Source of the DNA: Arthrobotrys musiformis
Taxonomy: Eukaryota > Ascomycota > Orbiliomycetes > Orbiliales > Orbiliaceae
NCBI GenBank assembly: GCA_036971715.1
Contig: JAVHJL010000004.1
Location: 3,224,001-3,288,000, forward strand
Direction: 5' to 3'
DNA length: 64,000 nucleotides
Positions 55,278-64,000 of this stretch are shown here, piece after piece. How positions within the stretch are numbered: the stretch's first letter is position 1; each line of letters opens with the position of its first letter. The translations under genes and the position numbers were made by a program. The notes beneath the pieces are model-generated. The model worked only from the letters and a program-made list of their open reading frames with translations, had not been told where the DNA came from and ran no database searches.

Positions 55278-55316
55278 AAAGCAGACAGATAATATCAAAG
55301 CAGACAGATAATATCA
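55278..55316. repeat. 20-bp tandem duplication
   Basis: AAAGCAGACAGATAATATCA occurs twice back to back, overlapping by one A, with no mismatch: a recent duplication. Confidence 0.85.
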
Positions 55317-55498
55317 TAATTATCTCGCATCAAATGGTCCCTTTTCTCCTCCGCTTTCAGCAGTTGCCTCCAGAGAATTCTCCAGTTCAGTCCAGTTCGG
55401 TTTCATGTTTCAGCAGCCTTCGCTTTTTCAGGTACAGCGCGAAGGTACTTGCTTCCTGCGTTCGTTTGTTCATTCGTTCATTCAAAGTGTGAGCGAGG

Positions 55499-55520
55499 AA
55501 AAAAAAAAAAAAAAAAAAAC
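55499..55520. repeat. Poly(A) run of 22
   Basis: Uninterrupted A run in the DEP1/NOP12 intergenic region. No coding remnant beside it. Confidence 0.8.
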
Positions 55521-56705
55521 ACCATGCGATCGACTAAAGCCGATGCAGCCAAACCTTCAGTGCACACACGTCTGATCTCATTTCAAGCTGCTGCCCTTGA
55601 CCTGGCCCTATGATTCTCCAAAGCCTCGACTAGCGAGCGACTCGAGATGATCATTTATCTCCCGGAGGCTAAATCTGCCCCTCTCCGGTTTTGTCTGCAA
55701 TAAGCTTTTGCTTGATCAGCTGGACCCCATCAGAGGCCATTGTAACCACCGATTCAAAAGGTACCCGATGGAGCAGCAGGAGCAGCAGCAGCGTGTACAC
55801 CGTCGCGAACGATAGCAACGGCCGCTTTCTGGTAGCGATAGGTAACGCATACCGAATGTGACCAAGTTCGTCATCTGATGAGGAGCCGGGGTGAGATGGG
55901 CCTATGGGCACGAATCCCTGTCCGACTCATACATATGCGCACAAGCCTCTTTCCCTTGTTCAAGCCGCATTTCTCTGGTGACATAAAAACCAGATGTTGG
56001 CCGGCATGTCCTTTTTTCGACCAACGGTGAACGTGTAAAGTACCTGTGGCTAGGATGACCCGCTGGTCTCGAGGCTAGACCCGAGCCGCTGGATGACTTG
56101 CGACGTATACATGTATACGTGTATGTATGTATGTATGTGCATACATGTAACTATGGTACGCATCATCCAGCAAAGCATGGGCGCCGTTTTGGCCCGTTCG
56201 CGAATCGCATTCTTTCCAGCGACTGTAGCTCCGTATGGATCATGTATGTGAGCGCCATATGGCAGGGCTAGTCTAGACACCTCAGCCACCAGCTCTGAAC
56301 GAGTCAAGCATATATTAGGATATCGAGAAGCTACAAATGGGCATCTCGTAAAAGCTGTTAGCATTTCCTCGAGTAAGGGGATGGGGATAGGCCACCAGCA
56401 GGCCACAAGTATACTAGCGTACCTGTCCTGTTCTCACGTTAGTCAATGCAGCTGTTGGTGAAGTTGGAAGTTCCAGCCGTTGTGAGCGCCCCATTTATCA
56501 CCGACAACTTGTTGAACTGCAACGCCACATCAAACACTAGCCACATATAAACAGCCACAGTCTGGGAAGTGTGGCTGAGGATCTCGATTTTTTTCCAGTC
56601 GCCAATTCTTCACCTGCGACAGAGCCAAAACTAGCACCGCAATCATATATACTCACAACTTAGTATACATCCACTGGTACCGCCACCACCACCACGACCG
56701 CAACG

Positions 56706-58531
56706 ATGTCGAAGAAGTCCAAGCTCGCCGAAGGAGAGGCAATTGACTCCACCAAAGAAGACAGAGCGGAAAAGAAGGAAAAGAAAGAAAAGAAGGACAA
56801 GAGCGACAAGAAGGAGAAGAAGAAGGAAAAGCCAAAATCATCTGCTCCAAAGTCGCTCTTCGACGCTCCCGCTACAGAAGTCGACGACGGTCTCGCATCT
56901 TTATTCTCTGCAAATGTAATTGCAATTTGTCCTTCGTTTGATCATCCATTGACACCTGCTAATGATCGAATCTCTAGGCCGGGGCTGTCAAAATCGCCGT
57001 TATAAACTCGCGGCGCCCGATAGTGCGAAGAAAAGAACGTGAAGCCAATGGCGACATCTCCGAGGGAGAGGAGGAAGAGGAAGAGGAGGAAGTCCCAGGC
57101 GATATCGCCAATGCTCTGGCCGCTAGGCATGAGGCGTTGAATAAGGACAGGAAGAAGAAACGGAAGAGGGCTACCGAACCAGAGATCGAAGACGTCTACA
57201 TGGACAAGCTCCGCGACGAGGACCCGGAACCGCGAAAGAAGCAGAAACAGTCGGCAGCCGCGAAGGAGGTCAAGAAACCCAAGAAGGCCGAGGCAGTGGA
57301 GGACGGCGAGGCAGGGGAGGATGAAGAAATGGCGGATACAGATGAGAAGGCTGGCGCTGCAGATGCAAAATCGAACCCTGAAGATGAGGAGGACGAAGGC
57401 GACGATGCATCTAGTGACAATGAAGGGGGCGACGGTGACGAGGAAGAGGGCGAGGACGAGGACGAGGACGACAATGAAGATGACGATGAAGACGAGGACG
57501 ATGATGCACAAGATGAAGACAAACCACAGGAGCGAATACGGCACGAGACAGAAGGTGACCTTCAGAACCGAGAGCTCGAGAAAGCAAACTGCACAGTATT
57601 CGTTGGCAACCTCCCAGCCTCGATCATCACAGATAAGGTACATATCCACTACACAACCCTTGTATTACTCCCCCCAAAAAGAAATTACTAACTAAATCCC
57701 CACCAGGCCCAACATAAAGCCCTCCAAACCGCATTCAAAGCCCACGGCACAATCTCCTCAATCCGCTTCCGCTCCATCGCCTTCTCCGATCAAATCCCCA
57801 GAAAAGCCGCCTTCATCACAAAAGCCCTCCACGTCGACCAAACCACCGTCAACGCCTACGTCGTCTTCAAAACCCCAGAAGCCGCCCGCTCTTCCCTAAA
57901 ACTCAACGGAACCGTGGTCATAAACCACCACATCCGTGTCGACAGCGTAGCCCACCCGGCGAAGAATGACTCTCGCAAGTGTGTATTCGTCGGAAACCTC
58001 GATTTCGAGGCCGCAGAGGAATCGCTATGGAAGCACTTCAGCAAATGCGGTAAAGTCGAGAACGTTCGACTTGTTAGAGATGCCAAGACGAATGTGGGTA
58101 AGGGATTCGCATATGTACAATTCGCAGACGAGGTGGACGTCGAGAAGGCACTGTTGCTCAACGACAAGCCAATGGAGGTGGAAAAGGGGAGGAAGAGAAA
58201 GTTGCGGGTAACAAGGGCCAAAAACATGCGTAAGAAGGCAGTACCTGATTCCGCGCCTGGTGCCGCAAGATCCGCCAAGAAGAATGGGGTATACGTACCG
58301 AAGGCGGACCCTAGGCAATCAGGAGCCGCAGGCAGAGCTGGAAGGCTGTTTGGAAAGGCTGGAGGAGCAAAGGTCAGGAAAATGGAGGACAATGGGGTTT
58401 ACGAAGGTACAAGAGCGGCACCCGGAATGGATGTCGGACTGAGAACTGGCGGATCTGGAAAGAAGAAGGGTGGGGTACGGGCAAGAAAAACAGCAAGAAG
58501 CGCTGCATGGAAGAAAAAGCCAGCAAAATAA
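56706..58531 (+). CDS. NOP12: Nucleolar pre-rRNA processing protein Nop12 (two RRMs)
   Basis: Three exons: 56706-56915, 56978-57637 and 57707-58531, all phase 0; 564 residues (yeast 459). Nop12 (RBM34 in animals) acts in 25S/5.8S pre-rRNA maturation in the nucleolus. Layout: a Lys/Glu-rich N-terminus (KKEKKEKKDKSDKKEK); the Nop12-type motif SLFDAPATEVDDGLASLFSA (50-69); a long acidic tract (about 177-252). RRM1 starts at about 275 (CTVFVGNLPAS), with a long loop before YVVFKTPEAARSSLKLNG. RRM2 is at about 381-460, with RNP2 CVFVGNL and RNP1 KGFAYVQF. The tail is basic and Gly/Arg/Lys-rich, typical for nucleolar retention. The acidic tract is longer than in yeast. It is divergent from DEP1, convergent with the ankyrin gene. 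Confidence 0.94.
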
Positions 58532-58731
58532 TTGGCCAGAGCCGGCAATGTATGAGTATATTGAGTGTAAGATACAGCAAGTATTTAAGCAACGATCGCA
58601 TATTTCTCGAGACCGTTAATGTCCAACCAAAAGCCAGGATGTTCCCAGTCACATCCTCCAATTCTATACACCATACCATCCATTCATCTACTGCCAGTCC
58701 AAAAAAACATTAGACATATATACCAAGTTCC

Positions 58732-59100
58732 TCAGAATCTCAGCAGACAAGTCTGTAATAGAACCGCATAATCGTTATCATACCGTACAAAATCATCCCT
58801 CTCACCCTTCCACTCTCCACCTTCGATCAACTCTACAATCTCCACAAACCCTTTCCCTTCAGCAACATCCCTCGCCGTCTTCCCATCCTCAGTTTTCTGC
58901 TGCGGGTCTCCGCCGTGGAGTAATAACGTCCGCACAGCGTCCGTATGCCCGAATGCGCAGGCTATATGGAGGGGCGTATACCCGCCACACCCTTGTGCAT
59001 TTGGAGATTGTGATTTCGATATGAAGTGGACTATACCCTCAGCATCTCCCCGTTGGGCGGCATGGAAGATGGAATCTGGGTTTTCCGAAGTAGATGTCAT
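58732..59100 (-). CDS. Small ankyrin-repeat protein
   Basis: Single exon, 122 residues, nearly all ankyrin repeats: SIFHAAQRGDAEGIVHFISK, then GYTPLHIACAFGHTDAVRTL (the canonical TPLHxA helix), then a third, DGKTARDVAEGKGFVEIVEL. Small stand-alone ankyrin proteins of this size are common in fungi and yeasts and act as binding modules; partner unknown. The start ATG at 59100 is the first in frame. Its 3' end is 201 bp from the NOP12 stop (convergent). Confidence 0.82.
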   Translation of the reverse strand: MTSTSENPDSIFHAAQRGDAEGIVHFISKSQSPNAQGCGGYTPLHIACAFGHTDAVRTLLLHGGDPQQKTEDGKTARDVAEGKGFVEIVELIEGGEWKGERDDFVRYDNDYAVLLQTCLLRF

Positions 59101-60127
59101 TTTTTGTGAATTTGTAATATTAAGCTTACGAATTGGGGAGTTTGGAGGTATTTTTGTGAAGTTTGAGGTTATCCGGGGGGGCTGTATAAGTACGTATATA
59201 TACTGTATTTAGTTTCAACTCAAACATCATAAAGGGACGACTCTTCGGTGTAATAATTTCGCCGAAGAGTATAGTCAATTAATTAAGTCATAAGCCAATA
59301 AACGCGTGTATGACGGAGCGCGTGGACAACGTAAAAACCTGTGACTCTTCTACGGAACCCGGAAAGTTCTGGCCGAGTTTAGTGTCTATTGGTATTGGTA
59401 CGTACCCTGATTACCCTTGCCATGGTCTGCATTGAAGCAGGTCCAGAATCGATACTACCAATTCGACGTAGTCAATACACCTTCCGCCTACATCGGGACT
59501 GTGCTACACAACCTAGATCCCGATTCGAAAATCAAACAGAACCCAACACGGTTTCCGTTGCACAAGGGGCTTCAAGCATTTTATTCGCCATGGAGCGATT
59601 GGGCCCAATACCTCGAGGATATTTAGCTATATAGTACATTAGGCATAAGTCCAAGTCAGCGATAATACCCCATTTTGAATATAGACACAGATACATTCTC
59701 GAAGAAAACCTCTATTTTATCTTTTGTGAGTGTACCTAATACACATAGCCAAAAGCTTCCTCGACAAACCTAAAAAAGGCTCAAAGGACCACACAGAAAA
59801 CGTGAATCCCACGAGTACTCCACCTTTAAATCCCACATGTATCATTAAAATTTCAACCGCCACCCGGTCAGGGCCCACAAACCATTCTTTTGTCTCAGCC
59901 GCATCCGGGATTCAGGTACACCTATTCGCCAATCCCATGAACTCTCAACAGACTCAAATCGTCTCAAGTCGCCAACATTGCTTATAACCACATCGAGATG
60001 TCCATTTTTAAAATCCCTACCTTCAGCATCAATAGATTATTCAGGGATGCCTGTCTAATGGCGGGATTACTATTTAAGCCTCCCTAATATCAATAACTAC
60101 TGCCGACCGTACTTCAAAGAGTGAAAT
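59101..60127. other. Intergenic region with one doubtful ORF
   Basis: 1.0 kb, holding the ankyrin gene promoter and the upstream region of the small orphan. An inverted repeat ACTCTTCGG...CCGAAGAGT (59240-59248 and 59262-59270) could form a 9-bp hairpin. A short ORF at 59417-59626 is listed separately with low confidence. Confidence 0.45.
59417..59626 (+). CDS. Doubtful short ORF, possible gene fragment
   Basis: 69 codons with a protein-like character: NRYYQFDVVNTPSAYIGTVL, HNLDPDSKIKQN, FYSPWSDWAQYLEDI. It could be a terminal exon: an acceptor-like GAAGCAG lies just inside it, and an upstream open stretch begins at an ATG near 59311. The obvious donor (GTACGT at 59400) does not keep the frame and the implied intron would be only about 42 nt. 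No family recognised. It may equally be a relic or chance. Confidence 0.22.
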   Translation: MPWSALKQVQNRYYQFDVVNTPSAYIGTVLHNLDPDSKIKQNPTRFPLHKGLQAFYSPWSDWAQYLEDI

Positions 60128-60599
60128 ATGCCACTCCTGCGCAACAGTTCCGATAACATCAGTCGCCGCTGGTCTGGCGGAAGTTTCGCGGAGGTCGATG
60201 GATTCCAGCTCGTGGTAAGTTAACTACAACATACATCATGATACTATTTCCTTGTCTCCTGCGCAGCACCACCTTTAGGTGGTACTATTTCCCTCTAAAA
60301 CTTATCTTAATATATCACAGAACTTCGACATAACCGGAAGTCACTACCAAGACTCATTCCCCAACACCCAAAATACAACAATATCACCAGCAGACAGACA
60401 TCAGAGAATCGCGGAGCTCAAACAAGGCCTAAAAGACGGAAGCGTCACACCGAACCAGCGGAAAAATGTAGAACGCCTTATTTTGGACCTAGAAAGTGGT
60501 ATTCAGTGGTATTTGTACGAAGATGGAAGGCGGGTTACACATATGTCGAGGAATTTTAGTAGGGTGCTTTGGAAGGAGATGGCGCCTGAGGATATATGA
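60128..60599 (+). CDS. Small hypothetical protein
   Basis: Two exons: 60128-60214 and 60321-60599; the intron is 106 nt with a strong donor (GTAAGT) and acceptor (CACAG); phase 0; 121 residues. The first exon is only 29 codons. I do not recognise a family. A central helical, charged segment SPADRHQRIAELKQGLKDGS and KNVERLILDLESGIQW is followed by WYLYEDGRRVTHM and a C-terminal FSRVLWKEMAPEDI. No signal peptide, cysteine motif or membrane segment. It converges on the subtilase gene, 185 bp between stop codons. The agreement of frame, splice sites and composition makes a real gene likely. Confidence 0.6.
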
Positions 60600-60784
60600 T
60601 GGGTCGGCCACACGGATTCGTGGTAATACGGAATGGTTGATTGGGGATTTTCTTAAAAAGGAATGAGATCTAGAAATCTTGATTGAAACGGAGGTGAGTA
60701 AGGTATATAAGCTAGTGGTTTGTAAATACTCAAGCGTAGGTCGATGTCAATTAACCTGCCTTTAAGTCGCCGTACGTACGAACA

Positions 60785-63700
60785 TCAAGTCTCTTCTGGC
60801 TGAACTCGTTCGACCGTGACACACTTGGGCTGTTTAGTTCGAAATTTATCTCGTTAGTCGCAATTCCTGGTACAGATATATCAGAGCAAATAACTTACCG
60901 TTACGGGCAGATTCACCGTAGTCCCCGCCGCCAATGTCGGGAAAGCCGTAATAACCGCCACAAATTGGGTGGTAAGCAACGGGTCCGCGGGTTTGCTAGG
61001 ATCAGGAAGCGGTGAAACCGGCAGGACATCTTGTTCATCCGGTTCGAACGGGTTCTCCTCTTCGCAGGGAAGAAGCTTCCCCCACGCCGCTCGATGCGTG
61101 ATCGTAGTATCCAAGTCCGCCGGGAAGAGTGTTCCTTTAGCCTCCCTGGATTTTTGAAGCAACAGTTTTTTAACCCCCAATCCCCATTTCCCGCCATTCG
61201 CGGCAACTGAAGCGGCGACTTCGCCGGGGAAAGCTACGAGCATGTTTGCGACGACGCCCGAAATAATCCCCGTCGCAGAGGACGTCCCCGTTTCTGTAAC
61301 CCAAACGTCTGGTCCTGATGTGTCAGCACACCAAAGCCCTGTTGCAGCGGCATAGATGGTTAAAATTCCAATCGTGTTTAGACTGGAAGCTTCAGATTGT
61401 TTATATTGCGATGCATGATGGCGTTCATCATCAAGCCATGAGTTCCCCACAACTATCATACTAGTCGTCGAACCTCCACTTCCTCGAGGTTTATCCGCAT
61501 CAATTTTTTCCGGGTGATCATTACCGGCCGAAACGACGAGGGTTATTTTAAAAATATCAAGCCTGACCATTACTTCGACCCACCATTCCCGATTTGAATT
61601 CCATGTGTTCGCGTGGGTTCCGGTGAACAGGACCGCTTTCATTGCTACAAGTTGGCATATTTGGGTTAGTTATCAACCCCGATGGTTAAAGAGTTTATGC
61701 CAACGAGAGTTTTCAATACTGACTTGCTGAAATATTGATGACAGCTTTGCGCTGGTAAGTATCCGGCGGGGTTAGGGTTTTGGCAGCATGATAGACGATG
61801 TCCGTAAGACTTTGGTATAATTTCCAAGCCCATGACTGTGCTGACGTCAGGCCTCTATCATCAAGAACTTGGAGGGGGTTCACAAGAACCAATCCTGCAC
61901 CCTTGGAGCTTCCGGAATACCATCCTGCTGCATTGGAGGCAACACAGGTGCCGTGGTTGTTGACAAAATGTTGAGGACCCCAGTCGGTATCCGGAAGCTT
62001 TGCTAATACCTTGGTTTTGTAATCCTGTATACATATGAACGTTAGGGTATGAAACGAGAGGGCTACGGGAAGTATATAAAGTAACTTACACCATGATCTA
62101 AAAGAAAGCCGGCGTACCCAATAACGTAAATAGCAGCACCAGTTCCTTGTTCTGACTGCAGGAACACATAAGAATCCGGAATATCGTACCATCTTCCAGT
62201 CTGCTGTCGAATATTGGGATTCGAAAGCCAATTCAAGTGACGCGGGGCGTTCGGTTGGTATAGATATACATCATTCCCATTCATATTCGAATTAGGAAAC
62301 CGCTTGAACAATTTCTCAGGCTGTACATCCTCCCTTTCCATCCTCTTTCGAAGCTTTTCCGGCCGAGTAGATCTCTTGGGAATCACATGTTTGAGTATAT
62401 CAGTTTCTTCCTCAACGATTTCATCATAAACAATGCTGAGAACCGGTCCATTGGGGTCCACCGAAAATTCCACAATCCTTTCGATATCGCAACCGGAAAT
62501 TATAACCCGATATAACTTCCAGTCGATTTCGTAGTACCCCATTCTGACGTTATCCCGGTGCATGGGTAGCCGGTTGATCATGTCCTCGTACTGCTTTTCA
62601 GTGGTACCTGTCTTGCACATTATCACCAGCGGGATGTACTCATCCTTTTGACATTCAGGTTCTTCTTCGCCGCCGCCACCGCCACCTCCTGTACCACCGG
62701 TCCCACCATTGCCAAAGGTGAGAAGGTAAGCAAGAAGGCCAACTGCAGCGGTTTCTATAGCATGTAGTTTCGTTAGAGCCTATCAAAGGTCCTAAAGACG
62801 ATATGGGACTTACGCAAAACCCGAGTGGATATACTCTATTGATAAAATAATTCCGCGTCAATCAAGTACTTGAACTAAGAAATCCGGGAAGATTGATACA
62901 TACCAAAGCCGTCAAACCTGCCGGACCAAGAGTGGTGACCGCCACGGTAGTAGTAGTTTCAACCTCTAACATAGAAGCACTGCTCGCCGCGCTCGCCGCA
63001 TCATCCAATAGACTCTCTTGACTGTCCAGAGCTAAATTGTTGAGTCGGATATAATTATGCTTTATAATCCGGTTAGTTAGACAATCTAAAAATTCCAAGA
63101 TCGCGAGAGGTGCATATGCACCGCTGCCGGCGATTTCCTTCGAACGCGATATATAGCATTTGTCAAAGCCCTTCCTATATTAACGAAATCCTATTGTCAG
63201 AATTTAAAATAACGGAAAACCGAGGGTTGACTTACTGCACGTCCTCGCAGCCTGCTTCATAGTCTGAACAGCCTGACCTAAGGGATCCTGCCGGGGTCCT
63301 AGATTCCTACGTTTCTTCGCGGAAGAGTTTAGCAACTGGACAACGGCGTCCATAGCCGCTTTTAGATCCTCATATGCCGTCTTCAAATCCGAAAGCGCAG
63401 TTATAAGCTCCGCGACTTCGTAAGATGGGTCTACAAAGTCGTTATTTTGGTATAAAACGAACGTATCCCCCCCGCCACAGATTTCAGAGTGTTTCCCGTT
63501 ACACTCTTTGTTGCACTCGCCGTTGGTTACTGATACAGATCCTAAATCTAGGACGAAATCCGCCCAGCATTCACTAGATGCGATTTAGTAAACTTTTTTT
63601 CTTTCTTTTTACGGGAAAGGCGTTTTTCTTACCCAGAGTTCTCGACGGCGGCATATTTATACCCCTCTGCTTCAGCGGCCGCGACGCAAGATGCAACGTC

Positions 63701-64000
63701 GAGGTTTCCGGACTGGCCTGCAATGAGCTGCTGGGTTAAGAAGTGACCCTGTCTGTTGTCGCTCCAGCATCCCTTGCCTTTCCACGAGCCCACGCCTGGG
63801 TTTATAGTTGCCGTTGGCCCAGATGTTGTCGTTTTGGTTGTAGTGATAGTGGTCGTAGTTGTGGTAGTAGTAGTGGTAGTAGTTGAGGTTGTGGTGGTAG
63901 TGGTCGACGTCGTGGTAGTCGTGCTTGAGGTAGTGGTAGTAGTACTACTGGAAGTTGTTCTCGAGGTGGTAGACGTAGTAGTCGTGGTAGTAGTCGTAGT
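60785..64000 (-). CDS. WSC-domain subtilisin-like serine protease (5' end outside window)
   Basis: Minus strand, 5'-partial. Exons read: 64000-63633, 63573-about 63206, 63174-62904, 62835-62814 (22 nt), 62754-62090, 62024-61724, 61644-60899 and 60829-60785. From the N-terminal side: a long Thr/Ser stretch (63,830-64,000); a WSC domain (about 63,440-63,790; GCWSDNRQGHFL, SCVAAAEAEGYKYAAVENSG, ECWADF, CNKECNGKHSEICGGGDTF), which binds wall carbohydrate; a helical linker; a hydrophobic stretch (VLQTAAVGLLAYLLTFG); a Gly run; then the S8 protease domain. The triad is visible: Asp in FLLDHG, His in NNHGTCVASNAAG, Ser in GTSSATGIISGVVA, with the oxyanion Asn in VVSAGND. A surface-held or wall-attached protease is likely. 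One junction (63206/63174) needs a weak donor (GTGCAG) to hold frame; a better GTAAGT four bases on does not. The last exon is chosen because a CTAAC branch site precedes its acceptor. Confidence 0.82.

Larger units (their letters stand above)
54533..56705. other. Divergent promoter region DEP1 / NOP12
   Basis: 2.2 kb. It holds TCAGGC-type hexamer repeats (54634-54657), GGT/GAAGGT-rich microsatellites (54886-54940), a 20-bp tandem duplication (55278-55316), a run of 22 A (55499-55520) and a TATG repeat (56120-56136). The ORFs seen here follow the simple repeats. No supported gene. Confidence 0.5.

Noticed and set aside
59240..59270. 9-bp inverted repeat that could be a terminator hairpin
   Set aside because: Intrinsic terminators of this type do not apply to fungal Pol II genes, and a 9-bp stem can occur by chance in 64 kb.

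Overview
This 64 kb window comes from a filamentous ascomycete nuclear genome (Pezizomycotina). The evidence is: short introns (mostly 50-125 nt) with GTAWGT donors and CTAAC-type branch sites; fungus-specific genes (a Reg1-type PP1 regulator, Dep1, Nop12, a Kre9/Knh1-type GPI-anchored wall protein); and a WSC-domain subtilase. The gene-poor layout and the WSC/subtilase gene would fit Orbiliomycetes, but that placement is only a guess. No rRNA, tRNA, CRISPR array or complete transposon was recognised.

Layout, left to right. (1) 0.3-5 kb: two conserved minus-strand genes, the proteasome ATPase RPT1 (5 exons) and an ELMO/CED-12 protein (4 exons). (2) 5.2-9.3 kb: three consecutive minus-strand ORFs that resemble the Gag part of Copia-type elements. 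They are diverged from one another, have no visible pol genes, and the third stops in mid-domain. (3) 9.3-26.5 kb: a very gene-poor stretch holding only the REG1 homologue (13.7-15.4 kb), with about 11.1 kb of apparently non-coding DNA on its right. (4) 26.5-37 kb: a Kre9-like GPI protein, the histidine methyltransferase HPM1 facing it, SPT2 divergent from HPM1, then two poorly characterised genes (one with a ZZ zinc finger). (5) 40-50.7 kb: CYS3, then ribosomal genes RPP2 and RPS15, an orphan with a charged tail, and an F-box protein, all on the plus strand. Upstream of RPP2 lies a tandem array of about five diverged promoter-like units of about 250-270 bp, each with one CACGTG box. (6) 51.6-64 kb: DEP1 (Rpd3L subunit, 6 exons, minus), NOP12 (plus), a small ankyrin protein (minus), a small orphan (plus), and a 5'-truncated WSC + Thr-rich + subtilase gene that runs off the right edge.

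Several genes belong to the growth/ribosome economy (RPP2, RPS15, NOP12, and HPM1, whose yeast homologue modifies ribosomal protein Rpl3) and others to chromatin or glucose regulation (SPT2, DEP1, REG1). They do not form an operon-like unit; each has its own promoter region. The observations most worth following are the CACGTG promoter array in front of RPP2 and the cluster of gag-only ORFs between ELMO and REG1. Exon boundaries were worked out by hand from splice motifs and reading-frame continuity. Function calls rest on recognised motifs, not on database searches.
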